From Clostridium_AQ sp900552125 (GTDB lineage: Bacteria > Bacillota_I > Bacilli_A > Erysipelotrichales > Erysipelotrichaceae), in the NCBI GenBank assembly GCA_037892765.1, contig JBBKBW010000010.1: 64,000 nucleotides of DNA; one strand, written 5' to 3'. Of the stretch, positions 8,143-18,142 are shown piece after piece (positions within the stretch are counted from its first letter, which is position 1; the number at the start of each line of letters is the position of its first letter). The notes under the pieces are model-generated. The model made no database searches, was not told where the DNA came from, and saw nothing but the letters and a program-made list of their open reading frames with translations. Position numbers and translations under genes: made by a program.

Positions 8143-8175
8143 TGTGACTTTAGTGTTACTTGAAAGCTTTATACT
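8143..8175 (+). promoter_or_regulatory. SARP-type promoter B
   Basis: TGTGAC (8143-8148), 5 bases, TGTTAC (8154-8159), 10 bases, TATACT (8170-8175). No TTGACA-like -35 is present at the normal distance, as expected for an activator-dependent promoter. It reads into the gene at 8227. Confidence 0.7.
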
Positions 8176-8226
8176 AAAAATAGATTTTAATGTATATTTA
8201 ATGAAAAGAATGAGAGGAATGATGGT

Positions 8227-8865
8227 ATGAAAAAAGTAGCAATGGTAATATCCGCTGGTTTACTACTTACGTTTCTAGTATATCAGGGTTCTATGGCATT
8301 CTTCCATGCTCAGACTGAGGTTGGTACAAGAATAAGTGCTGGTACATTAGGTATTGATATTGTGGAAGAAAGTACGAACAGATGGGCTAGAAAAACTGAT
8401 AATGGCTTCGATTTTGAAAAGGTAATGCCTGGATCACAAATAGATAGTTCTGCGTATATTGAAAACGTTGAAGATATGACAGTTTATGTTCGTGTTACTG
8501 CGACTAAATATTGGACAGATCAGGATGGAAATAAATTACCGGATGCAGATGCTTCTTTAATCACAATGAATTATTCTAACACTGATGATTGGATAGTTAT
8601 TGACGATAGTGAAAATTCAAATAATGAGATTATGTATTTTTATTATAGAAAACCATTGAATCCAAATGAAAAAACATCAGATGTAATAGATGGTTTAACA
8701 ATTGATTCTAAATTATCTGACCAGACATATGGAAACTACAAAATTCATTTAAGCTTAGATGCTGAAGCAGTACAAACAACTGATGGTATTGATGCAGCAA
8801 TGTCTGAATGGGGTATGACAATAGAAACAGATGAAAATGGAAACATTAAATCAGTAGAAGAATAA
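8227..8865 (+). CDS. TasA/CalY-like SipW-dependent secreted protein
   Basis: The N-terminus (MKKVAMVISAGLLLTFLVYQ, then MAFFHAQTEVGTRISAGTL) is a SipW-type signal with the small-residue cut and the following ISAGTLGIDI strand typical of camelysin/TasA proteins. The mature part carries MPGSQIDSSAYIEN and VYVRVTATKYW, the usual core strands, and a conserved tail VQTTDGIDAAMSEWG. At 212 residues it fits the family. GAGAGGA lies 8 bases before the ATG. It is first in an operon with the two tailed surface proteins at 8888 and 9579. TasA-type subunits polymerise into extracellular fibres; whether this one does is inference. Confidence 0.8.
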   Translation: MKKVAMVISAGLLLTFLVYQGSMAFFHAQTEVGTRISAGTLGIDIVEESTNRWARKTDNGFDFEKVMPGSQIDSSAYIENVEDMTVYVRVTATKYWTDQDGNKLPDADASLITMNYSNTDDWIVIDDSENSNNEIMYFYYRKPLNPNEKTSDVIDGLTIDSKLSDQTYGNYKIHLSLDAEAVQTTDGIDAAMSEWGMTIETDENGNIKSVEE

Positions 8866-8887
8866 GCGTTGCAGGAGGTAAGGTATT

Positions 8888-9592
8888 ATGAATAGTAAAA
8901 AAACAATTTTAGGTAGTATGTTCCTTGCAGTAGCAATGCTTGTACAGCCACTTCAAATAATTGCAGCTGATGGAGACATGGGCTTAACATTTGAAGGTGA
9001 CAGTGGAGAATTTATTACCTACGAAACAGAAAGTGCTTTTGAAAATTTAACTCCAGGGGAAGAACGAGTACAACAAATTACGTTAAGGAATGACGATTAT
9101 CGAGAAATGAAATTTTATGTACGTAGTGAGTTAGATAGTGTGGGTGCTGGAGAAACTACAGAAAATATTGCTTATGAAATAGAATTTTCTAATGATGGAG
9201 AAGTTTTCTATTCAGGTACAATTGGTGGTACTACACAAGCAAATATGGATTCATTAGATACAAATTATTTGTTGGATACATTAGCTCAAGGTGAAACAGA
9301 AACAATTGATATCGCAATTCGTTTTGATGGCGATTCAATGGATAATTCTTATCAAGGGAAAATTGGTAATTTAAATTTGATATTCTCAGTTGAATATGAA
9401 GAAAATACGCCAATTGAGACTGTTGTGGAAGTAGTAAAACAAGTTCCAGTAATTAATCAGATTGTTCAAACCGGAGGGATGACAGCTCTTGGTTTGTTAT
9501 TAGGTGTATTTACAGCAAGTATTATAGCAGTAATTGTATTATTAGTTACAAAACGTAGAAAAAAAGAGGAGGGGCAGAATGAACATGCGTAA
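8888..9592 (+). CDS. Surface protein with C-terminal anchor of unusual type (QTGG + TM + RRKK)
   Basis: Signal peptide at 1-27 (cut near IIAADG). The body (about 28-170) is beta-rich, with a TPGEERVQQITLRND segment like the bacterial Ig/TasA-type strand pair found in fibre accessory proteins. The C-terminus has NQIVQTGG, a 25-residue hydrophobic helix and KRRKKEE, the layout of a sortase signal but without the standard LPxTG. It overlaps the next gene by 14 bases. The likely role is a membrane or wall tether for the fibre made by the TasA-like subunits. No sortase is encoded in this window. Confidence 0.75.
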   Translation: MNSKKTILGSMFLAVAMLVQPLQIIAADGDMGLTFEGDSGEFITYETESAFENLTPGEERVQQITLRNDDYREMKFYVRSELDSVGAGETTENIAYEIEFSNDGEVFYSGTIGGTTQANMDSLDTNYLLDTLAQGETETIDIAIRFDGDSMDNSYQGKIGNLNLIFSVEYEENTPIETVVEVVKQVPVINQIVQTGGMTALGLLLGVFTASIIAVIVLLVTKRRKKEEGQNEHA

Positions 9593-10454
9593 TCGATTAA
9601 AAAACATTATCGCAGGAGTTGCGGCTGCCTTCCTGTGTATGCTTCCAATACAGTTAGATAATATTCATGCAGCTGAATATGAAATCGTATTTAAAGGTGG
9701 AGCACATGGTACTGTAAACGGTGAAACAAAAGTATCTTATCGATTAACTACAAATGATAGATTTCCTAATGAACCGGATATTCAGGTAGAAGATGGATAT
9801 GTATTCTTAGGTTGGAACAAAGAACTTCCCGAACCTGGATCTATGGTTGACGGGAAAGAAGTGTATGTCGCAAAATATGGCGTATTAGTTGATGGTATTA
9901 CATATACAGTTCGTTATGTTGATGAAGAAGGGGCAGATATCGCTACTCCAAGAACAATGATTGGTGAGAGCGGATCAGAAATTACAGAACGTGCTAAATA
10001 TGTATCTGGATATGAATTTCAACAAAGTACACAGACATTTACATTAAATAGAAATAATCAGGAAATTACATTTGTTTATACATTAACAAATCCTGAAGAA
10101 GTAATCAGATATGAAGAGATTACTGAAGAAGTTCCAGTTGATCAGGTAGTAACAGTGCCTGGTACAGAAGGAACGGGTGGAGGAGATGCAGGAGCTGGTG
10201 CAGATGCTGGTACAGACCAAGAAACTGGTGGAGAAACTGGTGAAGATACAGAAAATGTAGATGATCAGGAAACACCACAGTCTGGTGGAGAAGAAACAGT
10301 AGATGACAACGAAACTCCATTAAGCGATGGCGATAAAGATAAAAGCAATAACAATTATGCTATTATTGCTGGTGTAGGAGCACTTGTTGTTGTAGCACTA
10401 GTACTATTAGCATTAGCAAAAAAGAAGAAAAACGGGAAAGTTAGTGAAGAATAA
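9579..10454 (+). CDS. MucBP/InlB-repeat-type surface protein with C-terminal membrane tail
   Basis: Signal peptide at 1-32 (MLPIQLDNIHAAEY). Residues about 33-100 resemble an InlB B-repeat/Listeria-Bacteroides domain (YEIVFKGGAHGTVNG, GYVFLGWNKELPEPG). Residues 108-170 resemble a MucBP unit (YTVRYVDEEGADIATPRTM, ITFVYTL). A Gly/Asp/Glu-rich linker follows, then a hydrophobic helix (AIIAGVGALVVVALVLLALA) with KKKKNGK. No LPxTG-like motif precedes it, so it is probably a plain membrane anchor. AGGAGG lies 6 bases before ATG 9579, inside the end of the previous gene. MucBP units occur in mucin-binding proteins; mucin binding here is inference. Confidence 0.75.
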   Translation: MNMRNRLKNIIAGVAAAFLCMLPIQLDNIHAAEYEIVFKGGAHGTVNGETKVSYRLTTNDRFPNEPDIQVEDGYVFLGWNKELPEPGSMVDGKEVYVAKYGVLVDGITYTVRYVDEEGADIATPRTMIGESGSEITERAKYVSGYEFQQSTQTFTLNRNNQEITFVYTLTNPEEVIRYEEITEEVPVDQVVTVPGTEGTGGGDAGAGADAGTDQETGGETGEDTENVDDQETPQSGGEETVDDNETPLSDGDKDKSNNNYAIIAGVGALVVVALVLLALAKKKKNGKVSEE

Positions 10455-10458
10455 TCAT

Positions 10459-10535
10459 TGAGGGATGGAAGTAAAAGCTGACTTCTGTCCCTTTCGGTGC
10501 TTCTCTGCATCGAAGAAAGGATAAACGCAATAAAA
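10459..10535 (+). terminator. Double hairpin at the end of the first fibre operon
   Basis: GGGATGGAAGT pairs with ACTTCTGTCCC (11 pairs, two of them G-T), and CGGTGC with GCATCG directly after. The T tract is short, so termination may be partial. Confidence 0.5.
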
Positions 10536-10543
10536 AAGAACTC

Positions 10544-10599
10544 CATGTTCATTAAAGATTGTTACCGTTATGTGACTCAATATTAGTAGAATGAACATG
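10544..10599 (+). promoter_or_regulatory. SARP-type promoter C within a 10-bp inverted repeat
   Basis: TGTTAC (10560-10565), 5 bases, TGTGAC (10571-10576), 10 bases, TAGAAT (10587-10592). The arms CATGTTCATT (10544-10553) and AATGAACATG (10590-10599) enclose it, and the right arm overlaps the -10. It drives the large adhesin gene. The inverted repeat could be a second operator or a DNA hairpin; no function is known. Confidence 0.65.
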
Positions 10600-10651
10600 A
10601 TTTAAAAGAGTCCCTATTGGGTAATTATAAATAGAAAATAGGAGGGTACGT

Positions 10652-13600
10652 ATGAAAACGAAATTTTGGCAGAAAACAATAAGCGTTTTTCTAGGATTAA
10701 CCTTGATGGTTTCATTGTTCGCTAACACTGGAAATATGCTGGCAGCAAATTCTCTAAAAACTCTTACGACTGTATGGAATAATACGAACGTAACTTTGGA
10801 ATACTCTGGTGATGAAATTCCAGAAGGAGCAATTTTGCAAGTAGAAAGTGTTGACGAACAAACAGAAACAAATGCAAAAGAGCAAATTCAATCATTGATT
10901 GAAGATGAAGTAGATACTACAAAAACTGTTGTACTTACATTAACTGATGCAGCGGGAAATGAAATTATACCAAAAGGTGATGTGAATGTATCATTTGAAG
11001 GTACAGAATTTAATAACATATCTAATGTATATACAAGTGATGGAATAACATTTACACAAGTAGATGCAACCATCGATGATACTAACGTATCCTTTGACAC
11101 AAATACATTAGGAACATATTGCTTTGTATCTTTAAAAGAAGCAGAAACTAATGATACAACTGAAACATCAGAAAAACCTGATTTCGTAGGTGATTCTAAT
11201 ATATTTGCAGCAGTTGATGCAAGATTCCCGTATAACTTAATTGATCTTGATGGTAAAAAAATTAATCAAGATACTTATAATCAATATGTGGAAAAAGCCG
11301 AAAGTGAGTTAAATAATAATGAAATAATTATTTCAGGAGAGGAAACAACACAAAATATCCCTATTTCATGGACTAGATCATCCAACTATGTAACAGTAGA
11401 TCACAAAATTGGGGACAAAAACTATCAAGGTTGGACATGGAGTGATGTGGATAAATTGAATACAAGCCTAACTCAGTCTTATGATGTGTGGGATGGTTCA
11501 CGTTTAGATGCAAGTGGTTATGTATCTCATGAATTTAATGACAGTGGGTATTTATCTAGTAATAGAATAACTGCTTATACTAAGAGTTATAATACAGATA
11601 AAGCTGATATAGGATTATACGATTCAGCGACTTGGAAACAACATGATGGTAAAGTATCTATTGAAAGATTCCAAGGATCATTCAGCTTATCAGGATTAAG
11701 TCAAGAAGATTTAAACGATATAGAAAATATAGATTTTACATTATCTCAAGTTACAGACAATGAAAAACTATATCTAAATGATAATATGTATGTATTTATT
11801 TATCCAAAAGGTACAGAAATAAATGATAGTAATTATCTACAGTATTTATCATTTTGGACAGGTACTGTACTACAAAACAGAAATGATTATAATGAAACCC
11901 AATATAGATTTCATGGTATTCCCGGTGCTAATATAGAACGTATAAGTATGGGAAGTTCAGAAGGATTTAAACGTTTAACAAATGGATGGCAGATGCAATC
12001 AGTTACTGACAATGTTGGTGGATCAATAGTTTATCAATATAAAACAACTGATGAAACTGAATATGTGATTGATATCTTTGCAGAGGATTACAACACAGGC
12101 GGAGGTATGTACCGTTATAAATTAACTGCTACAAGTCCAACAACTAGACAGAATTATTCATTTACAAAAGTCGATGAAAATAATAATCCAATTGCAGGTG
12201 CTGAATTCCAATTAATTGGAGAAGATGGAAGTAGATACGTAACAACATCTGATGAAAATGGAAAAGTATCTATTATTGCACGTCCTGGAACTTATACTAT
12301 GACAGAAACTAAAGCGCCTGATGGATATCGTTTATCATCAAATGAATGGAAAGTAGTTTTAGGTAATACTGCAGGAAATATAAAAATTTTAAATAATCAT
12401 AAATATGATGAGTATGCTGTATTGAGTGAAAAAAATAATAATAATTATACAATAAAAAATACAACTAAAATTACAGGTGAATTTAGCTTTGATAAATTCG
12501 ATGAAAATGGTGATTCACTACAAGGGGCAACATTTGGATTATTTGAGAATGCTGAATCTGAAGAACCATTATATTATGCAACATCAAATGCACAAGGAAA
12601 GTAACTTTTGAAGATGTTCTAGCAAGAAATTATGTTATGAAAGAAATTTCAGCACCAAATGGTTATGCTATTAGTGAAGAAGTTTGGCATGTTAGTGCTA
12701 CTGTCAATGGTGAAAATGTTACATTTACAATAGAGGATGCTAATAGTGATGAGGTTAATTCAATTCAGAACGAAAAGCAGAAATTAGAAGATATTATAGA
12801 TATGAATAAAGATGCTAGTCTCCTTGATTGGAAAGATAGAACTTATACTATTCATTTAGATGCTACATCATTAAGTGAAAATGTTACTACAACTTCATCA
12901 GCTCATGATATTGCGTTAATTTTAGACTATAGTGAATCTATGGATCAAAATACTACGACATATGCTTCTTTAGGGAAATATAATAGTATTGATAAAGATA
13001 CATTAAGTAGCAATTCTAGTTATTATTATAAAAATTCAAATAATGAATTTATAAGATTATATGTAAAAAATGATTTTAGGGGAAATAAATATCTAACCTA
13101 TGATAAAAGAGGGATTAACAAGGTGAATTTTGCCGAAGATATTTATTATAGAAAAACTAGATTAGATGTTCTAAAAGATTCAGTAGCTGAATTTATAAAT
13201 AATCTAGCAGAAGATTCACCTAATTCAAACATTACGATAATACCTTTTACAAATAAAAAAACATTTACCACTAACTTTACAAAGACATTTAATAAAGTTG
13301 GAGAGAATAAAAATCAAATCATAACTTATGTAAATAATTTAACAAGATCGGGTACAGGGACAAGACCAGATTATGGATTAGATAAAGCAATCGATATATT
13401 TAAATCAGATTCTAATAATCTTCCAAATCAAACTATCTTGTTCACTGATGGTGAGCCTGATGATTATGGTAGTCAGGATTTAAATTCATTATTTAAAACC
13501 TCTGCTAATAGATTGAAAAATTATGTTGAGAAACTATATACTATAGCTGCAGCCGATTCAAATGCTGATTGGATGGCAGAAAATATTGCAAGTCCTGGTT

Positions 13601-14886
13601 GTGCATATTCAACAAGTGAGATGGCAGATTTGAGCGATATTTTCGAAGGTATTCTAGGTTCTATAACTACAGGTTCTAACATAACAGGTGCAACTATTAG
13701 AGATTATATTGATCCAAGATTTGAAGTTGGATATATAGATGGTGATGGTAATTGGATTGCTTATAAAGATGGTGATAGTGTAACTGACGGTGGAATTTTA
13801 CACATAGAAGATGATCAGGTTTATATTGAATGGACAAATCAAACTATTAATTACAAAAAAGATGATACAGGTAAAGATCAAATAGGTTGGGTACGAGAAT
13901 TCACTATTAGAGCTAAGGAAGATTTCTTAGGTGGAAACATTATTCCAACAAATGGAGTAAAATCTGGTATTACTGTAGGTGATGAAACAGTATACTTTGA
14001 AAAACCAACAGTAAATGTTAAAGAGATTTGCCCTAAAAATAATAATGTAAAAGTAGAGAAAATTTTAGGACAAACAATCTATACTTGGAAAGAAGTGATT
14101 TCTGATTTAACAAAATTTGATTTGTTGAAATCATTAACAGAAACTCAGAAGGATGTATTGCTAGAAGGTAAAACATTAAGTGTTCCTTATAGTTATTCAG
14201 GTACTAATGATGTTGTAGGTACAATTACTTATACTTTATCTACTAGTGACGGAAATAATAATGATCATGTTGCTGATAAAATTGGTAATCCAGTAGAAAC
14301 ATATACCTTAAAGATAACATATACTCCAAAAACGCTAGATGAAAGAGAGAGTATAATCAATAATGGATATAACGAATCAAATACGTTTGATTCTAATTAT
14401 ATTGCAGTAGTCAAAGAATGTACTGCAATTGGTGAAGTCCATGTAAAAGCAGGAAGTTTAACTATTTACAAAACAATTGATAAATATGATGCAACTGGAG
14501 GAAATCCAATATTCCTTTATAAAATATCTTATAAAGATGTAAACGGAAAAGACAAAGTATTATATAGAGTTGTTAGATTTACTTCAGCAGACCAAGCTGG
14601 TAATGAGACACTTGTAGGTACAATCGATGGTTTACCTGTGGGAGATTACACAGTTGAAGAACTTTCAGTAATCAAATATACAATAGGTACTGTTACACCA
14701 GATACAAATAGTGATAAGATTGCAGATTTCAAAATTAAAGATGAAGCAAGCTTGAATCATGATGTGAAATTTACTAATAATTTGAAAGAAAGTAATTTAC
14801 AAACTGATAAAGATGTTGTAAAAAATAGTATTAGTAAAGATGAAAATGGTCATATTGTATTTGATAAAGATGATTTAAAAGACTAG
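10652..14886 (+). pseudogene. vWA/SpaA-type adhesin (about 1411 aa), split by a -1 frameshift at about 12600
   Basis: Frame one (10652-12604) has a signal peptide (cut near NMLAANS), a beta-rich N-terminal region and two SpaA/Cna-B-like domains. The first is at about 501-573 (FTKVDENNNPIAGAEFQLIG, TMTETKAPDGY); the second begins at about 608. The frame stops in mid-domain after NAQGK. The -1 frame continues at once as VTFEDVLARNYVMKEISAPNGY, completing the domain. It then gives a von Willebrand A domain (about 750-1000) with an intact metal site (LDYSESM, GTGTRPDYGL, FTDGEPDD), another prealbumin-like domain and an end without anchor. The break is GGAAAG followed by TAA: one A missing, or a slip at A-AAG before a stop. 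Ribosome site GGAGGG; promoter C upstream. Confidence 0.8.
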
Positions 14887-14908
14887 GGTAAGAAAGGGGT
14901 AGTATAAC

Positions 14909-15523
14909 ATGTTAAAGAAGAAAAAATTAATTGTATGCGGTGTACTCCTTCTTACCATTGGAGTTGGTGCAACATTTGCATACTTACAACAACGTTCAAA
15001 CGAATTAACTAATACATTTAAAGTAGCTGATGTTGATACAGAAATTGATGAACCTGATATGGAACCAGATAGAAGTAATATCAAAAAAGAACCTTCTGTA
15101 AAAAATATTGGGAAAACAGATGCAATCATTAGAGTAAGATGTGTTGTTTCTCCAGAGGACATGCTCACTAAAGATGAAATTAATTATAATGATGAACTAA
15201 ATGATTTTAGTGCAGTTGATCCTGATATTGAAGGAAATTGGATTAATGGTGGAGATGGATATTGGTATTATCAGGCAGTAATTCCTGCAGGAAAAGAAAC
15301 TGAACCTTTATTTACAGAAATTAAAGGTGTAATAGTTTCAAATAGTGATGGTACTTATAGTTTTGCAGAGGGATATGATGATTTTGAAATTACTGTATAT
15401 CAAGAAGCTGTTCAAGCGACGGTTACGAAATCAGATGGTACTGTTTTATCTGCTTTAGATCAGAATGGTAATTATAATCAAGCTAATGCCAAAGAGATTT
15501 GGAATTTAGCTGAACAAAATTAA
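14909..15523 (+). CDS. TasA/CalY-like SipW-dependent secreted protein
   Basis: The N-terminus KKKLIVCGVLLLTIGVGATF leads into AYLQQRSNELTNTFKVADV, the typical SipW signal plus conserved LTNTF strand. The mature part (EPSVKNIGKTDAIIRVRCVV, then YWYYQAVIPAGKETEPLF) fits TasA-family fibre proteins. It follows the adhesin gene by 22 bases and precedes sipW, the order seen for tapA-sipW-tasA-like clusters. AGAAAGGGG serves as ribosome site. It is probably the subunit most closely linked to the adhesin. Length 204 residues. Confidence 0.82.
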   Translation: MLKKKKLIVCGVLLLTIGVGATFAYLQQRSNELTNTFKVADVDTEIDEPDMEPDRSNIKKEPSVKNIGKTDAIIRVRCVVSPEDMLTKDEINYNDELNDFSAVDPDIEGNWINGGDGYWYYQAVIPAGKETEPLFTEIKGVIVSNSDGTYSFAEGYDDFEITVYQEAVQATVTKSDGTVLSALDQNGNYNQANAKEIWNLAEQN

Positions 15524-15536
15524 AATTAGAAAAAAA

Positions 15537-15561
15537 TAAAAAGGAGTTTATCTCCTTTTTA
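15537..15561 (+). terminator. Hairpin between TasA-like gene and sipW
   Basis: AAAAAGGAG and CTCCTTTTT with a 5-base loop. A TATAAT follows at 15565-15570. Partial termination here would give less signal peptidase than substrate. Confidence 0.6.
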
Positions 15562-15592
15562 TTGTATAATTAGAAATATGAGGAGGGAAAAC

Positions 15593-16090
15593 ATGTTAAG
15601 AAAAGTTTGCAGTATTTTATCTACAATATTATTGCTAATACTTCTTGTATTGGCATGTCTTTTATTTGTTCCTAATTTATTGGGTTATCAATCATTTGCT
15701 GTTGTAAGTGGAAGTATGGAACCTACTTATCCAGTAGGATCAATAGTTTATGCTAAGGAAACACCTTTTAATGAACTTGAAGTAGGAGATGTTATTAGTT
15801 ATAGTATATCTGAAGATACTAAAGTCACTCATCGTATAACTGCAATAGATACAGAAAAGCAGCAATTTACAACTAAGGGTGATGCTAATAATACAGAAGA
15901 TGGAGAGCCAGTAAACTATTCTAGTGTAATCGGAAAAGTAGTGTTTGATGTACCATATTTAGGTTATTTAAGTCAATATATTAGAACACCTTTAGGAATA
16001 GCTATTGGTTGTGGGGTAATATTTATTATGATTTTGCTTAACTTTTTACCCGATATATTTAGTGAAGAAAGCAAAAAAGAGGAAAAATAA
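15593..16090 (+). CDS. sipW: Signal peptidase I, SipW (ER) type
   Basis: ATG 15593 is used because AGGAGGG (15581-15587) precedes it; an in-frame ATG at 15578 lies before that site. The 165-residue protein has an N-terminal membrane helix, then SGSMEPTYPVGS with the catalytic Ser, GDVISY, THRITAI with His in place of the usual Lys (the ER/SipW mark), TKGDANNTED and a C-terminal membrane helix. It cleaves signals of TasA/CalY-type proteins. It lies 69 bases behind a TasA-like gene, so its substrates are most likely the four such proteins here. The extracytoplasmic face of the membrane is its site of action. Confidence 0.92.
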   Translation: MLRKVCSILSTILLLILLVLACLLFVPNLLGYQSFAVVSGSMEPTYPVGSIVYAKETPFNELEVGDVISYSISEDTKVTHRITAIDTEKQQFTTKGDANNTEDGEPVNYSSVIGKVVFDVPYLGYLSQYIRTPLGIAIGCGVIFIMILLNFLPDIFSEESKKEEK

Positions 16091-16161
16091 TTTTATAACC
16101 AAATTATATAACTGATTGTATAAGGTTTTAGGGTTTTAAATTAATAAGTGATTTATAAAGA

Positions 16162-16216
16162 AGAAAACAGATGATTTTAAAGGTGAGATACCTATTTATC
16201 ATCTGTTTTCATTTTA
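16162..16216 (+). terminator. Rho-independent terminator
   Basis: GAAAACAGATGAT (16163-16175) pairs with ATCATCTGTTTTC (16198-16210). It closes the adhesin/TasA/sipW transcript. Confidence 0.75.
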
Positions 16217-16251
16217 ATTGATCATTTATAAAATAGAATACTTTTTTATTT

Positions 16252-16506
16252 AGTGATAATAGGTAGCTTTTTCTAAATCTTTTGAAGTTACTTGTTGCAA
16301 TGGAAACCGCTAAGTATGTGCAAATCTGACTGTTGATATTTTCTGAAAGTGTATTATTAAGCTTTCTTTCCTTAAATAATAGGGACATCTAAGCTTTTCG
16401 GATCTCAAAGAGATATGAAGTTCAGTTAAGTCATTTGAAGAATATATTGAAAAATTTTTAATATTTCTTTGTTAATATTGGATAAATCTGTGATAAAACT
16501 GTACAT
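16252..16506 (-). pseudogene. Remnant of a transposase N-terminus
   Basis: On the minus strand AAGGAGG precedes an ATG at 16506 and a short reading MYSFITDLSNINKEILKIFQ. After a frame break come ELHISLRSEKLRCPYY and IIHFQKISTVRFAHT, with an in-frame stop. The RCPY segment and the basic stretch resemble the start of ISL3-like transposases. The rest is missing, so only a decayed 5' piece remains. It occupies most of the 650-base gap between the two fibre operons. Confidence 0.45.
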
Positions 16507-16670
16507 AGGTTTAAACCTCCTTCTTTGCATTTTCTTAGCAAAGAAATAATAACATGAAGCTTTTTTTATACTAAAAAAAGAGGGTATCCACAAGAAATGG
16601 CACATCTATACTCGGATTTTAAGCACTGTTTTAGTTAGTATAATCATTTTTTATTTTTCTATTTTAACTA

Positions 16671-16703
16671 TGTGACTATATTGTTACCCCAAAAAGCTAT
16701 TAT
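16671..16703 (+). promoter_or_regulatory. SARP-type promoter D
   Basis: TGTGAC (16671-16676), 5 bases, TGTTAC (16682-16687), 10 bases, TATTAT (16698-16703); a TATATA begins 3 bases later. It drives the TasA-like pair at 16744 and 17505. Confidence 0.65.
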
Positions 16704-16743
16704 ATAAATGTAATAATTCAATATTCAGAGAGGAGAAAATATT

Positions 16744-17481
16744 ATGAATAAAAAAGCTTTAAAAACAACAGTAGCTAGTTTAGCCCTAGTAGGTGTAATT
16801 GGGGTTGGGGCAACATTAGCTTATCTATCTTCACAGTCTAATAAATTGACTAACACATTTACTGCAGGTGAAGGATATCCTGAAATTCCAGAATATAATC
16901 AGGCATTAATTTTACATGAAAGTTTTGTTCCAAAAACAGATGAACCAGATGAACCAACTGATTGTACTAAAGCCAATAGTTGTTATCTTGTTGATGGTAC
17001 AACCAAAAGAAACATTGTAGGAAATGACTATGAAGATGTACAAGCTGGATCCGTAGTCACTAAAGACCCAGAAGTAACTTTAAATGCAAATTCTGTAAAT
17101 AGTTATTTATACATCAAAGTCCAAGGTTTAGATGCATTAAAAGGAAATAACGTAACTACTCAAATTAATGATAAAGCATGGGTAAAAGTTAGTGATGAGG
17201 AAGGTTTAGATGGTCTTTACCGTTATGAAGGAGATAATGCTACAAAAGGAATTGTAGAAACTAGTACCTCTACTACAACAACAGAACCTTTATTCAAAAC
17301 TTTAACATTTGCAGGTGATGAAGATTATAGTAAAGTAACTTTAGATAATGTAAACCTGGCAGCAGCTGCTGTGCAAGCTACTTATACTCAGGATGGTGTT
17401 GAGGTTATAGTCCCAACAGATGGTCAAGACGGTGCAGATGCACAAGCTGCTGAATTATTAGCAAATGCATTTAATCAATAG
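16744..17481 (+). CDS. TasA/CalY-like SipW-dependent secreted protein
   Basis: The signal SLALVGVIGVGATLAYLSSQ is followed by SNKLTNTFTAGEG, nearly the same as in the protein at 14909. The mature part is larger (245 residues in all) and holds one Cys pair (DCTKANSCYLV), which could form a disulfide outside the cell. A Thr-rich stretch and an Ala/Asp-rich end (GQDGADAQAAELLANAF) follow. GAGAGGAG precedes the ATG. It is first in a two-gene operon with the protein at 17505. It is likely a fibre subunit; which of the four forms the main fibre cannot be told. Confidence 0.82.
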   Translation: MNKKALKTTVASLALVGVIGVGATLAYLSSQSNKLTNTFTAGEGYPEIPEYNQALILHESFVPKTDEPDEPTDCTKANSCYLVDGTTKRNIVGNDYEDVQAGSVVTKDPEVTLNANSVNSYLYIKVQGLDALKGNNVTTQINDKAWVKVSDEEGLDGLYRYEGDNATKGIVETSTSTTTTEPLFKTLTFAGDEDYSKVTLDNVNLAAAAVQATYTQDGVEVIVPTDGQDGADAQAAELLANAFNQ

Positions 17482-17504
17482 TTTAAAGTAAGGAGTAATA
17501 AATT

Positions 17505-18137
17505 ATGAATAAGAAAAAATTAACAACATTAGTTGGTAGCTTGGCTCTTGTTGGGGTAATTGGAGTAGGAGCTTCCTTAGCATATTTCTCTGATCAAGAT
17601 GCAGCAACAAATGTATTTACAATGGGAAATATAGACATTGAATTAACTGAAACTGGTTCAAATGCAGATGGTTCTTCGCCTATTATGACAGAAGATGGAA
17701 TTGAATTTACAAAAGAAATCATGCCAGGTGATACAGTTAATAAAGCTCCAGTAGTAACTGTTGATGCTGATTCAGAAATTTCTTATCTTCGTGCTAGCAT
17801 TTCTGTTGGTGATATTGAAGGTGCAAAAACTTTAGATACTACACATAAAGCTGATATTATGGCTGACTTAACACGTCAATTAAATGCAAATGGATGGTAT
17901 TTAGGTACTGATGGTTATTTCTATTTAACTACTGCTAATGATAATGGAGTTGCTACTCCTGGTGATTATACATTATTCCAGACTGTAACATTCCCTACAA
18001 CTTGGGGTAATGAAGTAAAAAACGCAAGATTTACTATTCAAATTCAAGTATACGCAGTACAGGCTGATAACTTTGAAGTAGAATATGATGGTAGTGGACA
18101 TATCACTTCTTGGGTAAGTTCAGTTGATTTTAACTAA
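17505..18137 (+). CDS. TasA/CalY-like SipW-dependent secreted protein
   Basis: The signal MNKKKLTTLVGSLALVGVIG ends near ASLAYFSDQDAATN, followed by VFTMGNIDIELTE, the core TasA motif. IMPGDTVNKAPVV and RFTIQIQVYAVQ are the usual later strands. At 210 residues it is closest of the four to classic TasA/CalY. It shares SLALVGVIGVGA with the gene 24 bases upstream, so the pair probably arose by duplication. AAGGAG precedes the ATG. The operon is closed by a hairpin at 18143. Confidence 0.86.
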   Translation: MNKKKLTTLVGSLALVGVIGVGASLAYFSDQDAATNVFTMGNIDIELTETGSNADGSSPIMTEDGIEFTKEIMPGDTVNKAPVVTVDADSEISYLRASISVGDIEGAKTLDTTHKADIMADLTRQLNANGWYLGTDGYFYLTTANDNGVATPGDYTLFQTVTFPTTWGNEVKNARFTIQIQVYAVQADNFEVEYDGSGHITSWVSSVDFN

Positions 18138-18142
18138 TATAA

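Noticed and set aside
10120..10320. Minus-strand Leu/His-rich open frame
   Set aside because: Antisense of the Gly/Asp/Glu-rich linker of the MucBP protein.
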